Of a DNA stretch of 64,000 nt, positions 43,359 to 53,192 are shown one piece after another. This DNA is from Bacteroides sp. (GTDB taxonomy: Bacteria; Bacteroidota; Bacteroidia; Bacteroidales; Muribaculaceae): positions 1 to 64,000 of the forward strand of contig JAMPBJ010000004.1 in assembly GCA_023666835.1 (NCBI GenBank), in the 5' to 3' direction. The notes below the pieces were generated by a model. It was not told the DNA's origin. It saw only the letters and a program-made list of their open reading frames with translations, and ran no database searches. Position numbers and translations under genes: made by a program. Every line of letters starts with the position of its first letter. Position 1 is the first letter of the stretch.

Positions 43359-44860
43359 CGACGGGAATGTGGAATGAGTGAACGGAAAGTTGCGGCGTTA
43401 AGTTTGATCTTCTCTACTTTAACAACTATCAGCATATAAAAGATCAGTAGCAGTGCACGCACAGCGAAATTAATAATATCGGACTGAACGGCTATGAGCA
43501 ACGACACACACCACAAGACCATTGCAACTGCGAAATAGAACACCAGTCGGCCTACGTGGTAGTTGATCGGATAGTATCGCCGGGCCACGACATAGCTTGC
43601 AGTCATCATCACAAAATAGCAGGAGAAAGCCGCCCAGGCACAGCCCATGTAGCCAAACACAGGCACGAGTAGCCAGTTCATGAACAGCGTGACCAACAGC
43701 CCTGTGAGCGTGAACCACATGCCCCATTGAGTGCGGTCGGTCAGTTTGTACCACACCGAAAGGTTGAAGAACACACCGGTGAAAAATTCAGCTATCATGA
43801 TGATGGGCACCACAGCCAGTCCCTCCCAATATTTGGGCGAAATAAAATAACGGACAATGTCGAGATAGAACATCACCACCAGAAATATGGCAAGAGCGAA
43901 TATGACGAACCATTTCATGGCGTCGCTGTAGCTCTGCTTTCCACTGCTCCCCTTCTCCTTGCTCTGGGCAAAGATAAATGGCTCGTAGGCGAAACGGAAA
44001 GCTTGAATGAACATGACCATGATGATGGCAATCTTGTAGTTGGCGCCATAGACGCCGAGTTGCTGCATGGCAGTGGCTCGATCGGCAACCAGTGTCGGAA
44101 GCAATATCTTGTCGATGGTCTGGTTCATGATGCCGGCCACGCCGAGTATGAGAAGCGGATAGCTGTAGGCAAGCATTTCGCGCCAGAGCGTGGAATTGAA
44201 ACGCCATCGAAATCCGCGGAGCTCCGGCATGAGGAGAACCAGATTCAATATCGAAGTGATGAAATTGGCAAGAAATATGTAGCCAACGCCAAACGAAGGA
44301 TCGTAGAACCACGAGATGGTACCGGGATATCGACTCCATAGCCAGGGGCACACTACGATAAAGAATATGTTGAGTGCGATATTAAGGCCGATATTGATGA
44401 GTCGCAACAGGGCGAACCTCATCGGGCGCTTGCGGAATCGCAGATAGGAGAACGGAATGGCAGTGAATGCGTCGAGCGCTACCGTGGCAGCCATAAGCCA
44501 CACGTAGGAATAATGTGTGCCGCATTTCAGAAGGTCGCTCAACGGATGCAGACACACAAGCACTCCGGCCATGAACACCGTGGAACTGACGCCCAGTGAT
44601 ATCAGCGCTGTGGAGTAGACCTCCATCGGATCAGTGTAGCGTTCGTGGTTGGCAAATCGGAAAAATCCGGTTTCCATGCCATAGGTGAGAATAACCAGCG
44701 CAAGAGCCACGAAAGAGTAGATATATGTCACCAGACCATACTCGCTTTCGGGAAAACAAATGGTGTAGAGCGGCACCAGGCACCAATTGAGAAAGCGCCC
44801 GATGATGCTGCTGACACCATAAATGGCGGTGTCCTTTGCCAAACTTTTTACTCCGGCCAT
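43355..44860 (-). CDS. Polysaccharide flippase (Wzx/MurJ-like superfamily)
   Basis: A 501-residue protein with 12-14 hydrophobic segments, opening with KDTAIYGVSSIIGRFLNWCLVP, the usual start of polysaccharide-biosynthesis flippases of the MOP superfamily. Predicted to move lipid-linked oligosaccharides across the inner membrane. Sited next to a GT4 glycosyltransferase, with a DUF389 gene between them overlapped by 4 bases on each side. Specific substrate unknown. Confidence 0.85.
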   Translation of the reverse strand: MAGVKSLAKDTAIYGVSSIIGRFLNWCLVPLYTICFPESEYGLVTYIYSFVALALVILTYGMETGFFRFANHERYTDPMEVYSTALISLGVSSTVFMAGVLVCLHPLSDLLKCGTHYSYVWLMAATVALDAFTAIPFSYLRFRKRPMRFALLRLINIGLNIALNIFFIVVCPWLWSRYPGTISWFYDPSFGVGYIFLANFITSILNLVLLMPELRGFRWRFNSTLWREMLAYSYPLLILGVAGIMNQTIDKILLPTLVADRATAMQQLGVYGANYKIAIIMVMFIQAFRFAYEPFIFAQSKEKGSSGKQSYSDAMKWFVIFALAIFLVVMFYLDIVRYFISPKYWEGLAVVPIIMIAEFFTGVFFNLSVWYKLTDRTQWGMWFTLTGLLVTLFMNWLLVPVFGYMGCAWAAFSCYFVMMTASYVVARRYYPINYHVGRLVFYFAVAMVLWCVSLLIAVQSDIINFAVRALLLIFYMLIVVKVEKIKLNAATFRSLIPHSRR

Positions 44861-44917
44861 TTCTTTGATGATTGTTTAAAACCTGAGTGATGAATGTCAA
44901 AAACAATGCGGTCGATG

Positions 44918-45958
44918 TCAATCAAACAGACTGCCTTCCTGCGACGGACGCACATGTCCAAGATGGACATAGGCAAGCTCGGTCACCTCACGCCCACGCG
45001 GAGTGCGCTTGATGAATCCCTCCTTGATCAGGTAAGGCTCGTAGACTTCTTCAATCGTGCCGGGATCTTCGCCAAGAGCTGTGGCAATGGTACCGAGACC
45101 GACAGGACCGCCTTTGAATTTGGTTATGATAGTTGTCAGAATCTTGTTGTCAATTTCGTCGAGACCATAGCGGTCGATGTTGAGAGCTTCGAGGCCGTAG
45201 CGGGCAATCTCCGTGTCGATAGTGCCTGATCCCTTGACCTGAGCAAAATCGCGGATACGGCGCAGAAGCGCATTGGCTATACGGGGCGTGCCACGGCTTC
45301 GCAGTGCAATCTCCCGGGCAGCATCGGCAGTGCATTCGACATTGAGCAGACGAGCCGAGCGCAGAATGATGCCCTGGAGCACCTCATGGTCATAGTATTC
45401 CAGATGGCAGTTGATGCCGAATCGGGCTCTCAGCGGTGATGTCAGCAATCCGCTGCGGGTGGTCGCTCCCACGAGAGTGAAGGGCGAAAGCGACAACTGC
45501 ACGCTGCGCGCGCCCGGACCCTTGTCGATCATGATGTCGATACGATAGTCCTCCATGGCGGAGTAGAGATACTCCTCCACAACGGGGCTCAAGCGGTGGA
45601 TCTCGTCGATGAACAGCACATCGTTTTCCTCAAGCGAAGTCAGTATACCTGCCAGATCGCCAGGTTTGTCGAGCACCGGGCCGGAAGTCACTTTGAATCC
45701 CACGCCAAGCTCATTGGCTATGATATTGCTGAGGGTAGTCTTTCCGAGCCCGGGAGGACCGTGAAGGAGAAGATGGTCGAGAGCCTCACCACGCATTCGG
45801 GCTGCTGCCACGAACACCTTGAGGTTTTCAACCACCTTGTCCTGTCCGCTGAACGAGTCGAAATGCGACGGGCGAAGCGCTTTTTCTATCTCACGTTCGC
45901 GCTCCGGCATCGCAGCTCCCTCGCGGGCCGACCGTATGTCGAAATCGTCAGGTGTCAT
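44918..45958 (-). CDS. ruvB: Holliday junction branch-migration helicase RuvB
   Basis: A 346-residue AAA+ ATPase. Walker [10 protein letters not shown] near 66-74, Walker [11 protein letters not shown] near 117-126, sensor/arginine-finger region [18 protein letters not shown] near 165-182, and a C-terminal winged helix. It drives branch migration with RuvA, which is not in this window. 3 bases after the DUF4254 gene. Confidence 0.98.
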   Translation of the reverse strand: MTPDDFDIRSAREGAAMPEREREIEKALRPSHFDSFSGQDKVVENLKVFVAAARMRGEALDHLLLHGPPGLGKTTLSNIIANELGVGFKVTSGPVLDKPGDLAGILTSLEENDVLFIDEIHRLSPVVEEYLYSAMEDYRIDIMIDKGPGARSVQLSLSPFTLVGATTRSGLLTSPLRARFGINCHLEYYDHEVLQGIILRSARLLNVECTADAAREIALRSRGTPRIANALLRRIRDFAQVKGSGTIDTEIARYGLEALNIDRYGLDEIDNKILTTIITKFKGGPVGLGTIATALGEDPGTIEEVYEPYLIKEGFIKRTPRGREVTELAYVHLGHVRPSQEGSLFD

Positions 45959-45961
45959 CGG

Positions 45962-46582
45962 TTAATCCTCAAGGGTCTTGCCCGACTGATAGAGCACGGG
46001 ATTGGTGGCCGGATCGTTGTACATCTTCATCTGGCGATACACCTTCATGTATTTGCGACCCGCTTCAATGTCGTCGAGGAGCTGGTTGATGGCTGTGGTC
46101 AGATCGGTCAGCTGCTCGCGGAGCACCGCCAGTTTTGCACCGCATTTGGCCAGATGTGCTGCATCGGCATCAGTGCGGTTGGTCTCGACCTCCATGTGGT
46201 AGATCTTCAGAGCCAGAATCGACAGGCGATCCAAAGCCCAGGCAGGACTTTCGGTATTGATGGTAGCATCGGCCTTCACCTCCACGTCGGCATATTTATC
46301 GCGGAAGTAGCTGTCGATCTGTTCGACCATGTCGGTACGCACTTGGTTGGAGCGGTCGATGCGGCGTTTCAGAGCCAAAGCTTCTACCGGATCAATCTCC
46401 GGATCGCGTATGATGTCTTCGAGATGCCATTGAACGGCATCCACCATATTTTTTTCGAAGAGCGTGTGTTCGAATGTTCCTTCCTCGTAGGGATTTGCTA
46501 CCTTGGCATCCACATCATCGGTGATGTGGTAGGCCTCTGTGGCCTGACGGAACACGTCGTAACATCTGTCGGCTTGTTTCAT
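45962..46582 (-). CDS. DUF4254 family protein
   Basis: A 206-residue soluble, mostly helical protein matching the DUF4254 family of Bacteroidota, with the pattern LFEKNMVDAVQWHLEDIIRDPEID and the heptad-like helix near 140-170. Function unknown; family members are often beside glycosyltransferase or LPS genes, which also applies here (ruvB, then flippase and GT4 genes downstream). Confidence 0.85.
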   Translation of the reverse strand: MKQADRCYDVFRQATEAYHITDDVDAKVANPYEEGTFEHTLFEKNMVDAVQWHLEDIIRDPEIDPVEALALKRRIDRSNQVRTDMVEQIDSYFRDKYADVEVKADATINTESPAWALDRLSILALKIYHMEVETNRTDADAAHLAKCGAKLAVLREQLTDLTTAINQLLDDIEAGRKYMKVYRQMKMYNDPATNPVLYQSGKTLED

Positions 46583-46609
46583 ATTGTGTAGTGTTTTTTG
46601 TCGGGGGGG

Positions 46610-47923
46610 TTATTTGAGATATGGTTGTTCGGCAGGAAAGCGGCCGCCGTCCTCGCCTATGAGATCAATGTAGGCTTTGCGCACATCGGTCCAACGGTAG
46701 TACGGGCCATCGACAGGAGTGGCCGGGAGAGTCACCTCGCGCTCATTGAGCAAGGCTTTTACCAGCACTTCATCGTCAGTATAAGGGCGTCCGATCGGAC
46801 GATAAAATATCATCTGAATGTTTGCGCCCATCGGTATGATTTCGTAGTTGCGCCAATAGTCGGTGACTTTGGTCAGATCGTCGATCTGAGTGCCAAGGCT
46901 GTCAAGATCCATCAGTGTAGCCATGGGAGCAACCACCACCTCGTGGCCAAACCGAAGATTGGCGCCGGGGGCAGAGCGATGGATCATGGAGTCGGCGCTG
47001 TCGATCCAGTCGCGCATCAGATAGCGTTGGCGCATAGGACCGGTGCCGTCGGTGAGAGCTGTGCGGCCGTAGCGCAGAAACCATTCGGCATTGTCATGAC
47101 GCCATTTGTCTTGTAGCTGACGGTCGGTGAAGAGATCATACAGGGTGGGCTGGCCATAATGGCTCTGAGCATTGGATGTGATGCGAAACAGCGAGTTGAA
47201 CAGTTCCTTGGAGTTAATGCTGTCGGCCACATATTGCGGATCGTCGACCAATTGGAGCACAAATGCATCGTAGTCGATATGGAAAGCCGAATCGACCGGT
47301 GCCATGGCTGCTGAATAGGCCGCATCGTGAATACGGTTGGCCACTGTATCGTTGAAATTGAGAATCCTGACGGTGCTTTTCGAAGCATCGCTTGTCACAT
47401 CGAGCGACGGGTTGAACGCCATCATCTCCATAAGTTCGTTTTCCATCGAAAGGATGCAACGCACCACATCGGTGGAGCGGGCGTTGACCTTAGCCTCACC
47501 ACTGAAGATTTCAGGGAAATTGGCTATCATACGCTTGGCAATGCCGCGATGCTGGTCGGCACCAAGCTGTGTCAGTTCGCCGTCATGGCCTCGGGCCTCC
47601 ATCTCGATTTTGCGTAGATGTTCCATCAGTTCCGCTCCACGTGGTGTCAGTTTACCGGCTTTTTCTGCACCATGGAGCAGAAATATCGGCTGAGTGTAGA
47701 CCCACTGGCCGATGTGCCAGCGACTGCCGTGGCGACCGTAGTGCTCCATGTGAAACGGTTCGTAGCCTGTCGGTGTGGCCGTTAGTTTGGGCAACTGCAG
47801 TTCGGGATACGGATAAGCGTAATAGTTGCTTGCCGTGCGCCGATTGTCCATAGTGGGCTCAGCTGCTCTCAGCACAGCGGCAGCAAAAATAAGCACAAGC
47901 AACGATAATATCAGTCGTTTCAT
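46610..47923 (-). CDS. Secreted histidine-type phosphatase (MINPP/phytase-like)
   Basis: A 437-residue protein with a signal peptide (about 1-20). Catalytic RHGSRW motif near 63-68 holds the phosphohistidine site, and the second catalytic region reads LRFGHEVVVAPM near 325, HE instead of HD, as in multiple inositol polyphosphate phosphatase (MINPP)-type enzymes. Probably periplasmic or surface, releasing phosphate from phytate-like or other phospho-substrates; the substrate is inferred, not shown. 27 bases before the DUF4254 gene. Confidence 0.8.
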   Translation of the reverse strand: MKRLILSLLVLIFAAAVLRAAEPTMDNRRTASNYYAYPYPELQLPKLTATPTGYEPFHMEHYGRHGSRWHIGQWVYTQPIFLLHGAEKAGKLTPRGAELMEHLRKIEMEARGHDGELTQLGADQHRGIAKRMIANFPEIFSGEAKVNARSTDVVRCILSMENELMEMMAFNPSLDVTSDASKSTVRILNFNDTVANRIHDAAYSAAMAPVDSAFHIDYDAFVLQLVDDPQYVADSINSKELFNSLFRITSNAQSHYGQPTLYDLFTDRQLQDKWRHDNAEWFLRYGRTALTDGTGPMRQRYLMRDWIDSADSMIHRSAPGANLRFGHEVVVAPMATLMDLDSLGTQIDDLTKVTDYWRNYEIIPMGANIQMIFYRPIGRPYTDDEVLVKALLNEREVTLPATPVDGPYYRWTDVRKAYIDLIGEDGGRFPAEQPYLK

Positions 47924-47959
47924 GGTCGTGGAGTGATTTGAGATGACAGCAATCGATGA

Positions 47960-50047
47960 TTATTTGCGGCTTGGACGGGCTTCAGTGTTGTATTCTTCGG
48001 CCTTGGGCATGCGCTTGGCCACTTCCTCATAGAGACTGTGGATGTCAAGCGAACCTTTGTCGGCAGCCTTGGTCATCAATCGGCGATGCGATTTTGCCTG
48101 ACCTGTGCCTTTGGCTTTCCACATCATGTCGACAGCTTTAAGCGCTTCGCTGTTTTTGCAACGAGATTCGACGGCAAAATAGTCGTTGTTGACAATCTCG
48201 TCGATCGATCCGGCCACAAATGCGCCATAAAGAGCTTTGTATTTATCGCTGCGAAGTCGGTCTTCTTTCCATACTTTGTTGTCGTTGAGGTAGTCGATGT
48301 CGGCTTGTTCGTCGGCAGTAGGCGTGGTGACGGCCTGCGCTGCGTCGACAACCTGACCGCCATCAGTCGTTGTCACCATGGTGGCGGAGTCACCGGTCAG
48401 CTCATTTCCAAGATTATCGTCGTGTGAACCTCCACAGCTGCTGAACATCTTGATGATACCCCAAAGAACCAACAGGGCTACCACTGCTATGGCGGCATAT
48501 TTGCCATATTTCTTATAGTCAATCTCGATGGTTCTTTCTTTTTCTTCGCCTTTGGTCACATTGGCAAATTCAGGAGCTTTGATCTCAGGCTTTTCGTCTT
48601 CCCAGATAGCTGTGGGTGCTTTCTGAAATTCGGGAGCCACGGGACCGTTGGATACAGCTGCTGCAGGCTTTTTGGCTTCGGGCGCAGGTGATTCTACCGG
48701 CGCTTTTACAGGCGTGGCGGGAGCTTCGGCCTTCACTTCAGCCGGTGCGGCGGTGCGGACCGGCTCCGATACCGGTTCATCGAACGGCAGAGTGGCCTCA
48801 GCGCGGGTACGTGCCGAAGGCGTTGCGTCGTAGGTTGGTTTGACGTCGATGTTGTAAGTTTCGGGCGATGATCCCATCAAGCGGTGGGCGCGGAAACCAT
48901 GGAAACGTCCGGCGCGGAGCTGATTGTATTCCGGAGTATTCTTTTCGATGTTTACACGATCCTCAATCACGCGTCCTTCGCCAAAGTCGAGACGAAGAAG
49001 AATGTCGCGCGATTCGGGTTCAAGCACTATGGCCAGCGGGATGGATTCTTCCAGCATTTCGGGGGTGAATGTCTGGCTGTAGGTGCTGTAGTTGGTCGAC
49101 GACACAGTGATTTTCACCTTACCGTCCTCGAAGTCGGTGTTCGAGACTTCGAAGCCCTCGTCGGTGCGGCTTGCAGTGCGGTCGTTGATGAGAATGGTAT
49201 ATGTGTTGATCGGAGAGCCACCAAGCGACACCACGGTATAAGGTACACGACGACGGAACACAATGCCGGCGTGGAGTGCATTGTTGACTATCAAAGCCGG
49301 GCCGTTGATGCGGACGTAGCGGTTGGTTGTGCCTACCTCAAACATCACCGACACCGGATCGAATCCCTGGCTGCTGTAGGTCACTTTCAAATGGTCGGAG
49401 AAGTTGACGCTCTCGGCCGATGCTGTCACGCCTTCGGGACAAATGACGAGCAGAGCCTTGTCGACGGGCGAAGTGATCTGAGGCAATTCTTCGCCCGACA
49501 CCATCAAGACGCTCGACGGCACAACAACGACGCCGCGATAGCGGTTGTAGGCCTCCTGGCGGGGAAATCCGATAATGTTGGTCAGTTCGCCTGCCGAGGC
49601 ATAAGTGCGGCAGCAAACGCCACCGGTGGCCGGAGTGCCCCAGGCATCGAATTCGCTGCGGAGCGGTTCCTCAACAAATCCGGCTTCGGATGCCATGCGG
49701 TCAACGCTCTCGGTGGTGAGAGCCTCGCCTTCGGTCACACGGCCTTTGATGGCCGAGATCAAGTTGATCACCGATCGGCCGGAAAGTATGGCATCGCGGT
49801 CGACCAGAAGCGTGATGGTCATGATCGGCTGACCGGCAAGGCCATCGAGCATGAAAAAGGTATAGGCACGCTTGTTGCCGGCGGGCCACATCAGGTAGCC
49901 TTCGTCGAGGCCGGTGAAGTGTGAAGCGAGTCCGCTGAGAGCCGGCAATTGCACGGCCGGCGCTCCTTCGGTCAGAAAATCCACTGCGGGTTGTGCTCCT
50001 TCGGCTATGTTGACAGCGACATCGATATAGGGATATTTTGTACTCAT
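47960..50047 (-). CDS. Large membrane protein with soluble beta-rich head, unknown family
   Basis: A 695-residue protein without a signal peptide. Residues 1-400 look like a beta-rich soluble region, including YVRINGPALIVNNALHAG and PINTYTILINDRTAS, patterns that resemble a PEGA- or Ig-like module. Residues about 400-500 are proline, alanine and glutamate rich and probably disordered. One membrane segment lies near 513-532 (YAAIAVVALLVLWGIIKMF), then a charged C-terminal domain of about 160 residues with lysine-rich helices. I do not recognise it as a named family. By orientation the N-terminal head is likely cytoplasmic and the tail outside. Confidence 0.6.
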   Translation of the reverse strand: MSTKYPYIDVAVNIAEGAQPAVDFLTEGAPAVQLPALSGLASHFTGLDEGYLMWPAGNKRAYTFFMLDGLAGQPIMTITLLVDRDAILSGRSVINLISAIKGRVTEGEALTTESVDRMASEAGFVEEPLRSEFDAWGTPATGGVCCRTYASAGELTNIIGFPRQEAYNRYRGVVVVPSSVLMVSGEELPQITSPVDKALLVICPEGVTASAESVNFSDHLKVTYSSQGFDPVSVMFEVGTTNRYVRINGPALIVNNALHAGIVFRRRVPYTVVSLGGSPINTYTILINDRTASRTDEGFEVSNTDFEDGKVKITVSSTNYSTYSQTFTPEMLEESIPLAIVLEPESRDILLRLDFGEGRVIEDRVNIEKNTPEYNQLRAGRFHGFRAHRLMGSSPETYNIDVKPTYDATPSARTRAEATLPFDEPVSEPVRTAAPAEVKAEAPATPVKAPVESPAPEAKKPAAAVSNGPVAPEFQKAPTAIWEDEKPEIKAPEFANVTKGEEKERTIEIDYKKYGKYAAIAVVALLVLWGIIKMFSSCGGSHDDNLGNELTGDSATMVTTTDGGQVVDAAQAVTTPTADEQADIDYLNDNKVWKEDRLRSDKYKALYGAFVAGSIDEIVNNDYFAVESRCKNSEALKAVDMMWKAKGTGQAKSHRRLMTKAADKGSLDIHSLYEEVAKRMPKAEEYNTEARPSRK

Positions 50048-50148
50048 CAGTCTGTTGTATACATTGGTTCTAATTTCTGCAAAGATAATAAATATTTAAT
50101 CTAATTTTCACACAGCGATATCAAAATGTGCTGCTGATGATACAATAA

Positions 50149-50308
50149 GACCCCATATCATAAAATTTTTATGTCTTAGGGGTCGCAGCCTTGGAGATAT
50201 TTTTGACTTGCAGACTTAGGAACATAGCGAGCTATGTGACTGAGCCAAAGGACTAAAAGAACACAAGGATGCGACCCCAAATACATTAAAATTTTATGAG
50301 ACGGGGTC
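50149..50308. repeat. Long imperfect palindromic element, copy 2
   Basis: Outer arms 50149-50174 and 50283-50308 are inverted repeats with few mismatches, starting GACCCC and ending GGGGTC. Inner arms GGGGTCGCAGCC (50179-50190) and GGATGCGACCCC (50267-50278) also pair. The centre has the hairpin CATAGC-GA-GCTATG (50223-50236), and 50225-50243 matches 17 of 19 bases of the element at 9217-9235, while the outer arms have a different sequence. TAA flanks both ends, a possible target duplication. The 50048-50404 gap holds this and a terminator, no gene. Confidence 0.7.
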
Positions 50309-50340
50309 TAAATGTTAACTGTTAACGGATCAAAAGAAAG

Positions 50341-50371
50341 AGAGTCGCACCTCCGTGGTGGAGATGCGACT
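50341..50371 (-). terminator. Terminator of the surface-lipoprotein operon
   Basis: GAGTCGCACCTCC at 50341-50353 pairs with 50359-50371 with one mismatch around a 5-base loop. On the minus strand it is followed by a T-rich run. It is 33 bases past the stop of the last gene of the operon. Confidence 0.8.
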
Positions 50372-50404
50372 CATGATTATTGGTTGTCAGTGGAATCGTC
50401 GGGA

Positions 50405-53161
50405 TTAATTTTCCCAGGCGATGTTCCAGATCGAAACGCGGTCTTTGTTGCCCGACGCACCCGATACGCAGTCGTTGACGATTTCGATGGTGAAGTCGCC
50501 GCTGACGCTCACTGCCCATTCAAATGTGTAGACTTCAAATTTGGTGATCGAAGTGAGCTCGACAGTCTTGGTCTGCACAACTGTGCCACCCTGCTTGATA
50601 TTGACGGTGAATGTGCACTTGGTATCGGTGAAGGCAAAGCCGTAGTTGAAGGTCAGCTTGCTGAGACCGCCTGTCAGAGTGGGCGATACGAGCGAACCGG
50701 GAGCCGAAGTCTTGCCGTTGAGACACACAGCGCGAACGTCGGAGCCACCGATGAACTTGTAAGTGGGGTTGCTGTCCTTATCACCGCCCGACTGGATGGC
50801 TGCATTTGTAGCAACCCAGCCCTCAGCAGTTGTGTATGTTGAGTAGGCGCTGTTGGCGGTCAGGGTATTGATATCGGAGGTGTTGCTGCCCGAAACCGGA
50901 GGATTGACCGGATCGGTAGTGCCACCGCCCTGCGAGCCACCGCCGCCGGGGAAGTTGGCGTCGGCCGTTGTGGTGATCGAGCCTGTGCCGTTGATGGCGA
51001 TGTTCTTGATCTCCCATGTGCCGGAAGCACCGTCGGCGCTGGTGTAGCAGAAGCCGAGCTTAATCTTCTTGCCGGCGTAGGCCGATAGATCGATGTTGCC
51101 TGAGCTTACAAATGTCCAGTTGGCGTTGGTCGACCATGTGGGGATGGTCAGCGTCTGCCAGTTGCCGCCGTCAACGCTGACAGCGAGCTTAACCTGCTGC
51201 TTGGCCACGTCGAGCGAGGGGAATTTGTTGACCACGTGGTCGAATGTCAGCACGGGGTTCTGACATGCAGAGAGGTCGAGAATCGGCGACATCAGCCATG
51301 ATTCGGAAGCATAAGAAGTGCCGTTGGCATAGGCCGAGGCTTTCATGTAACCGTAGGTTTCATCGAGTTTCCAAATGTAGGTGAGTGCTGAAGGCATGTT
51401 GACGTTGTGGATCACGAACTGTCCCTGACCGTTGGCAAATGTCTCTTCAAACAGAGCGTTGCCCGGATTGGGAGTGTCGCCACCCGAAGCACCGTCGAGT
51501 TTGTAGTTGCTGGTTTCCTTCACACCGGCCACGAGGAAGTACTTGGCCAATGTGCCATAGACGCTGCACTTCTTGCCCAGGTTGCCGGGGTTGTCCATCA
51601 GGTTGAGGGCTGTGCGGGGAGCTGTCTGCTTAACGAGCTGCACGGGCACGCACTTGGTGTAGTCGGTTTCGTCGGGAGTAGTGGCGATGAGAATATTGGA
51701 AGCCGAGGTAGCGGGAACTGTGAAGAGGGCGCCATCGAGAGCCTTGTCGGGGATGTAGCCCACGATGTAGCCGCTAACCCACTGGCCTGTTTCGTTGACA
51801 TCGGCACCCTTGGCGAGAACCTGGGTCGGGTTGTAGGGAGAATCTTCCGTGCCGTTGCCGTTGGGAATAGCATCACCTTCAGCACCGGGAATGGTCACAC
51901 CTTCGATGCGGAATTCGTTGGCTGCGCCTGTGTTGGACAGGAAGGCATTCATGCCGAGCGACTGACCCGGAGTGGCGAGCACCCAGATCTGCTTGAGATA
52001 GTTTTCAGGCACGTCGCGCAGGTTGCCGTATTCGCGCAGAGGCGAACCTTGAGGCAAGCTGATGAGCATGCAGTCTTCGAGGCTGTTGCTTTCGGGAGTC
52101 TGGCCGATGATGAGGTTGTTGGAGAGCTCGGCGTCAGCACCCCAAATGATGTCGGAAGCCGATTCAACGGTTTCTGTTCCGGAGCGGAGCGAGCCTACGA
52201 TATAACCGGTGTACCATGCAGACACGGCAGTGCCGTTCTTAACCATATCGATGGCGTCGAGCACGTCGTAGGGGTTGTTTTCAGTGCCCTTGGGCAGAGT
52301 GGGATCGCCGAAGTTGAGTAGATCCTCGGGGGAACGAAGGAGGAGCTGCCACTGTAGAGTGCCACCCGATTTGTAGGTGGAGAGGATGCCCACCACGTCG
52401 CCGCTTTCGGCAGGGAGCTTGAGGCTCCAGAAGTTGGAGTAGCCCGAGGTGCGCACGATGATGGAGTTGCCGTTGGCATCTTTCAGGGTGCGGTTGGTAG
52501 TGACTTTTGAAGCGTCGCAGAACGATTTCTCACCGCCGTCTTGGAAGTACACATTGTTGAGGCGCACCAGCTGGCTCTGATATTTCTGAAGGTCGGCAGT
52601 GCCGTTGCCAAGCTGACCGAGGTCAATGGTAAGGGTGTCGATCTTCGAAGGAGCGGGAAGTCCGTTGAGTTGGGTGTGCTGCTTGAAAAACTCCAGAGGC
52701 ATGAAGGTTGCCTGCCAGCCATAGGCTGCCGAATAGTCGGGGAAACCGAGCTGCTGAAGAGTGGAGTATTTACCGATATACATGTCGGTCAGATCGACCA
52801 CAATCTCCTGGCCGATGCGATACTCGTTGTAGAGCGAGTTGGCATTGATCGACATTGTCAGAGCGCCTGTGGCGTCCTGAATCATGAGGTTTTTGTAGAT
52901 GTTGCCCGAAGCATCGGAGCTGATCACGCGACCGGCAATGATCACGTGATCGCCGTTTTGCGCGAGACGAATGGTGTCGATATAATTATCGGCATCATTC
53001 CAGAATTCGGCCTTGACGTCGGCAATGGTGGTGTTAGGCTGAAGGGTGGCAACAGGCACATTCATGGCAGGATCGTTGAAATCGTCCTGACACGAGGTCA
53101 TTGTCCAGCCCGCCAACAGTGCAGTCAGCATCAGCCCAACATATGATTTGATTTTTTTCAT
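50405..53161 (-). CDS. DUF5689-containing surface lipoprotein with DUF6359-like repeats
   Basis: A 918-residue lipoprotein (box TMTSC, lipid cysteine 24). Residues about 40-290 match a DUF5689-like domain (HVIIAGRVISSDASGNIYKN). Two DUF6359-like modules follow, each with a GTExxPYxx start and GYIVG motif (around 295-440 and 445-570). A choice-of-anchor J-like domain is seen near 580-730 (LMSPILDLSACQNPVLTFDHV), then a proline/glycine linker and a C-terminal beta domain. It is last in a three-gene operon with a TonB-dependent receptor and a related lipoprotein. Likely surface-exposed; ligand unknown. Confidence 0.78.
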   Translation of the reverse strand: MKKIKSYVGLMLTALLAGWTMTSCQDDFNDPAMNVPVATLQPNTTIADVKAEFWNDADNYIDTIRLAQNGDHVIIAGRVISSDASGNIYKNLMIQDATGALTMSINANSLYNEYRIGQEIVVDLTDMYIGKYSTLQQLGFPDYSAAYGWQATFMPLEFFKQHTQLNGLPAPSKIDTLTIDLGQLGNGTADLQKYQSQLVRLNNVYFQDGGEKSFCDASKVTTNRTLKDANGNSIIVRTSGYSNFWSLKLPAESGDVVGILSTYKSGGTLQWQLLLRSPEDLLNFGDPTLPKGTENNPYDVLDAIDMVKNGTAVSAWYTGYIVGSLRSGTETVESASDIIWGADAELSNNLIIGQTPESNSLEDCMLISLPQGSPLREYGNLRDVPENYLKQIWVLATPGQSLGMNAFLSNTGAANEFRIEGVTIPGAEGDAIPNGNGTEDSPYNPTQVLAKGADVNETGQWVSGYIVGYIPDKALDGALFTVPATSASNILIATTPDETDYTKCVPVQLVKQTAPRTALNLMDNPGNLGKKCSVYGTLAKYFLVAGVKETSNYKLDGASGGDTPNPGNALFEETFANGQGQFVIHNVNMPSALTYIWKLDETYGYMKASAYANGTSYASESWLMSPILDLSACQNPVLTFDHVVNKFPSLDVAKQQVKLAVSVDGGNWQTLTIPTWSTNANWTFVSSGNIDLSAYAGKKIKLGFCYTSADGASGTWEIKNIAINGTGSITTTADANFPGGGGSQGGGTTDPVNPPVSGSNTSDINTLTANSAYSTYTTAEGWVATNAAIQSGGDKDSNPTYKFIGGSDVRAVCLNGKTSAPGSLVSPTLTGGLSKLTFNYGFAFTDTKCTFTVNIKQGGTVVQTKTVELTSITKFEVYTFEWAVSVSGDFTIEIVNDCVSGASGNKDRVSIWNIAWEN

Positions 53162-53192
53162 ATCCTATATATTAATAATGTGTGGATCTGGA

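Noticed and set aside
48884-49924. Long plus-strand reading frame opposite the 695-residue gene
   Set aside because: Antisense shadow without signal, domain or promoter support; the same holds for the long frames at 56638-57501 and 59284-60369.
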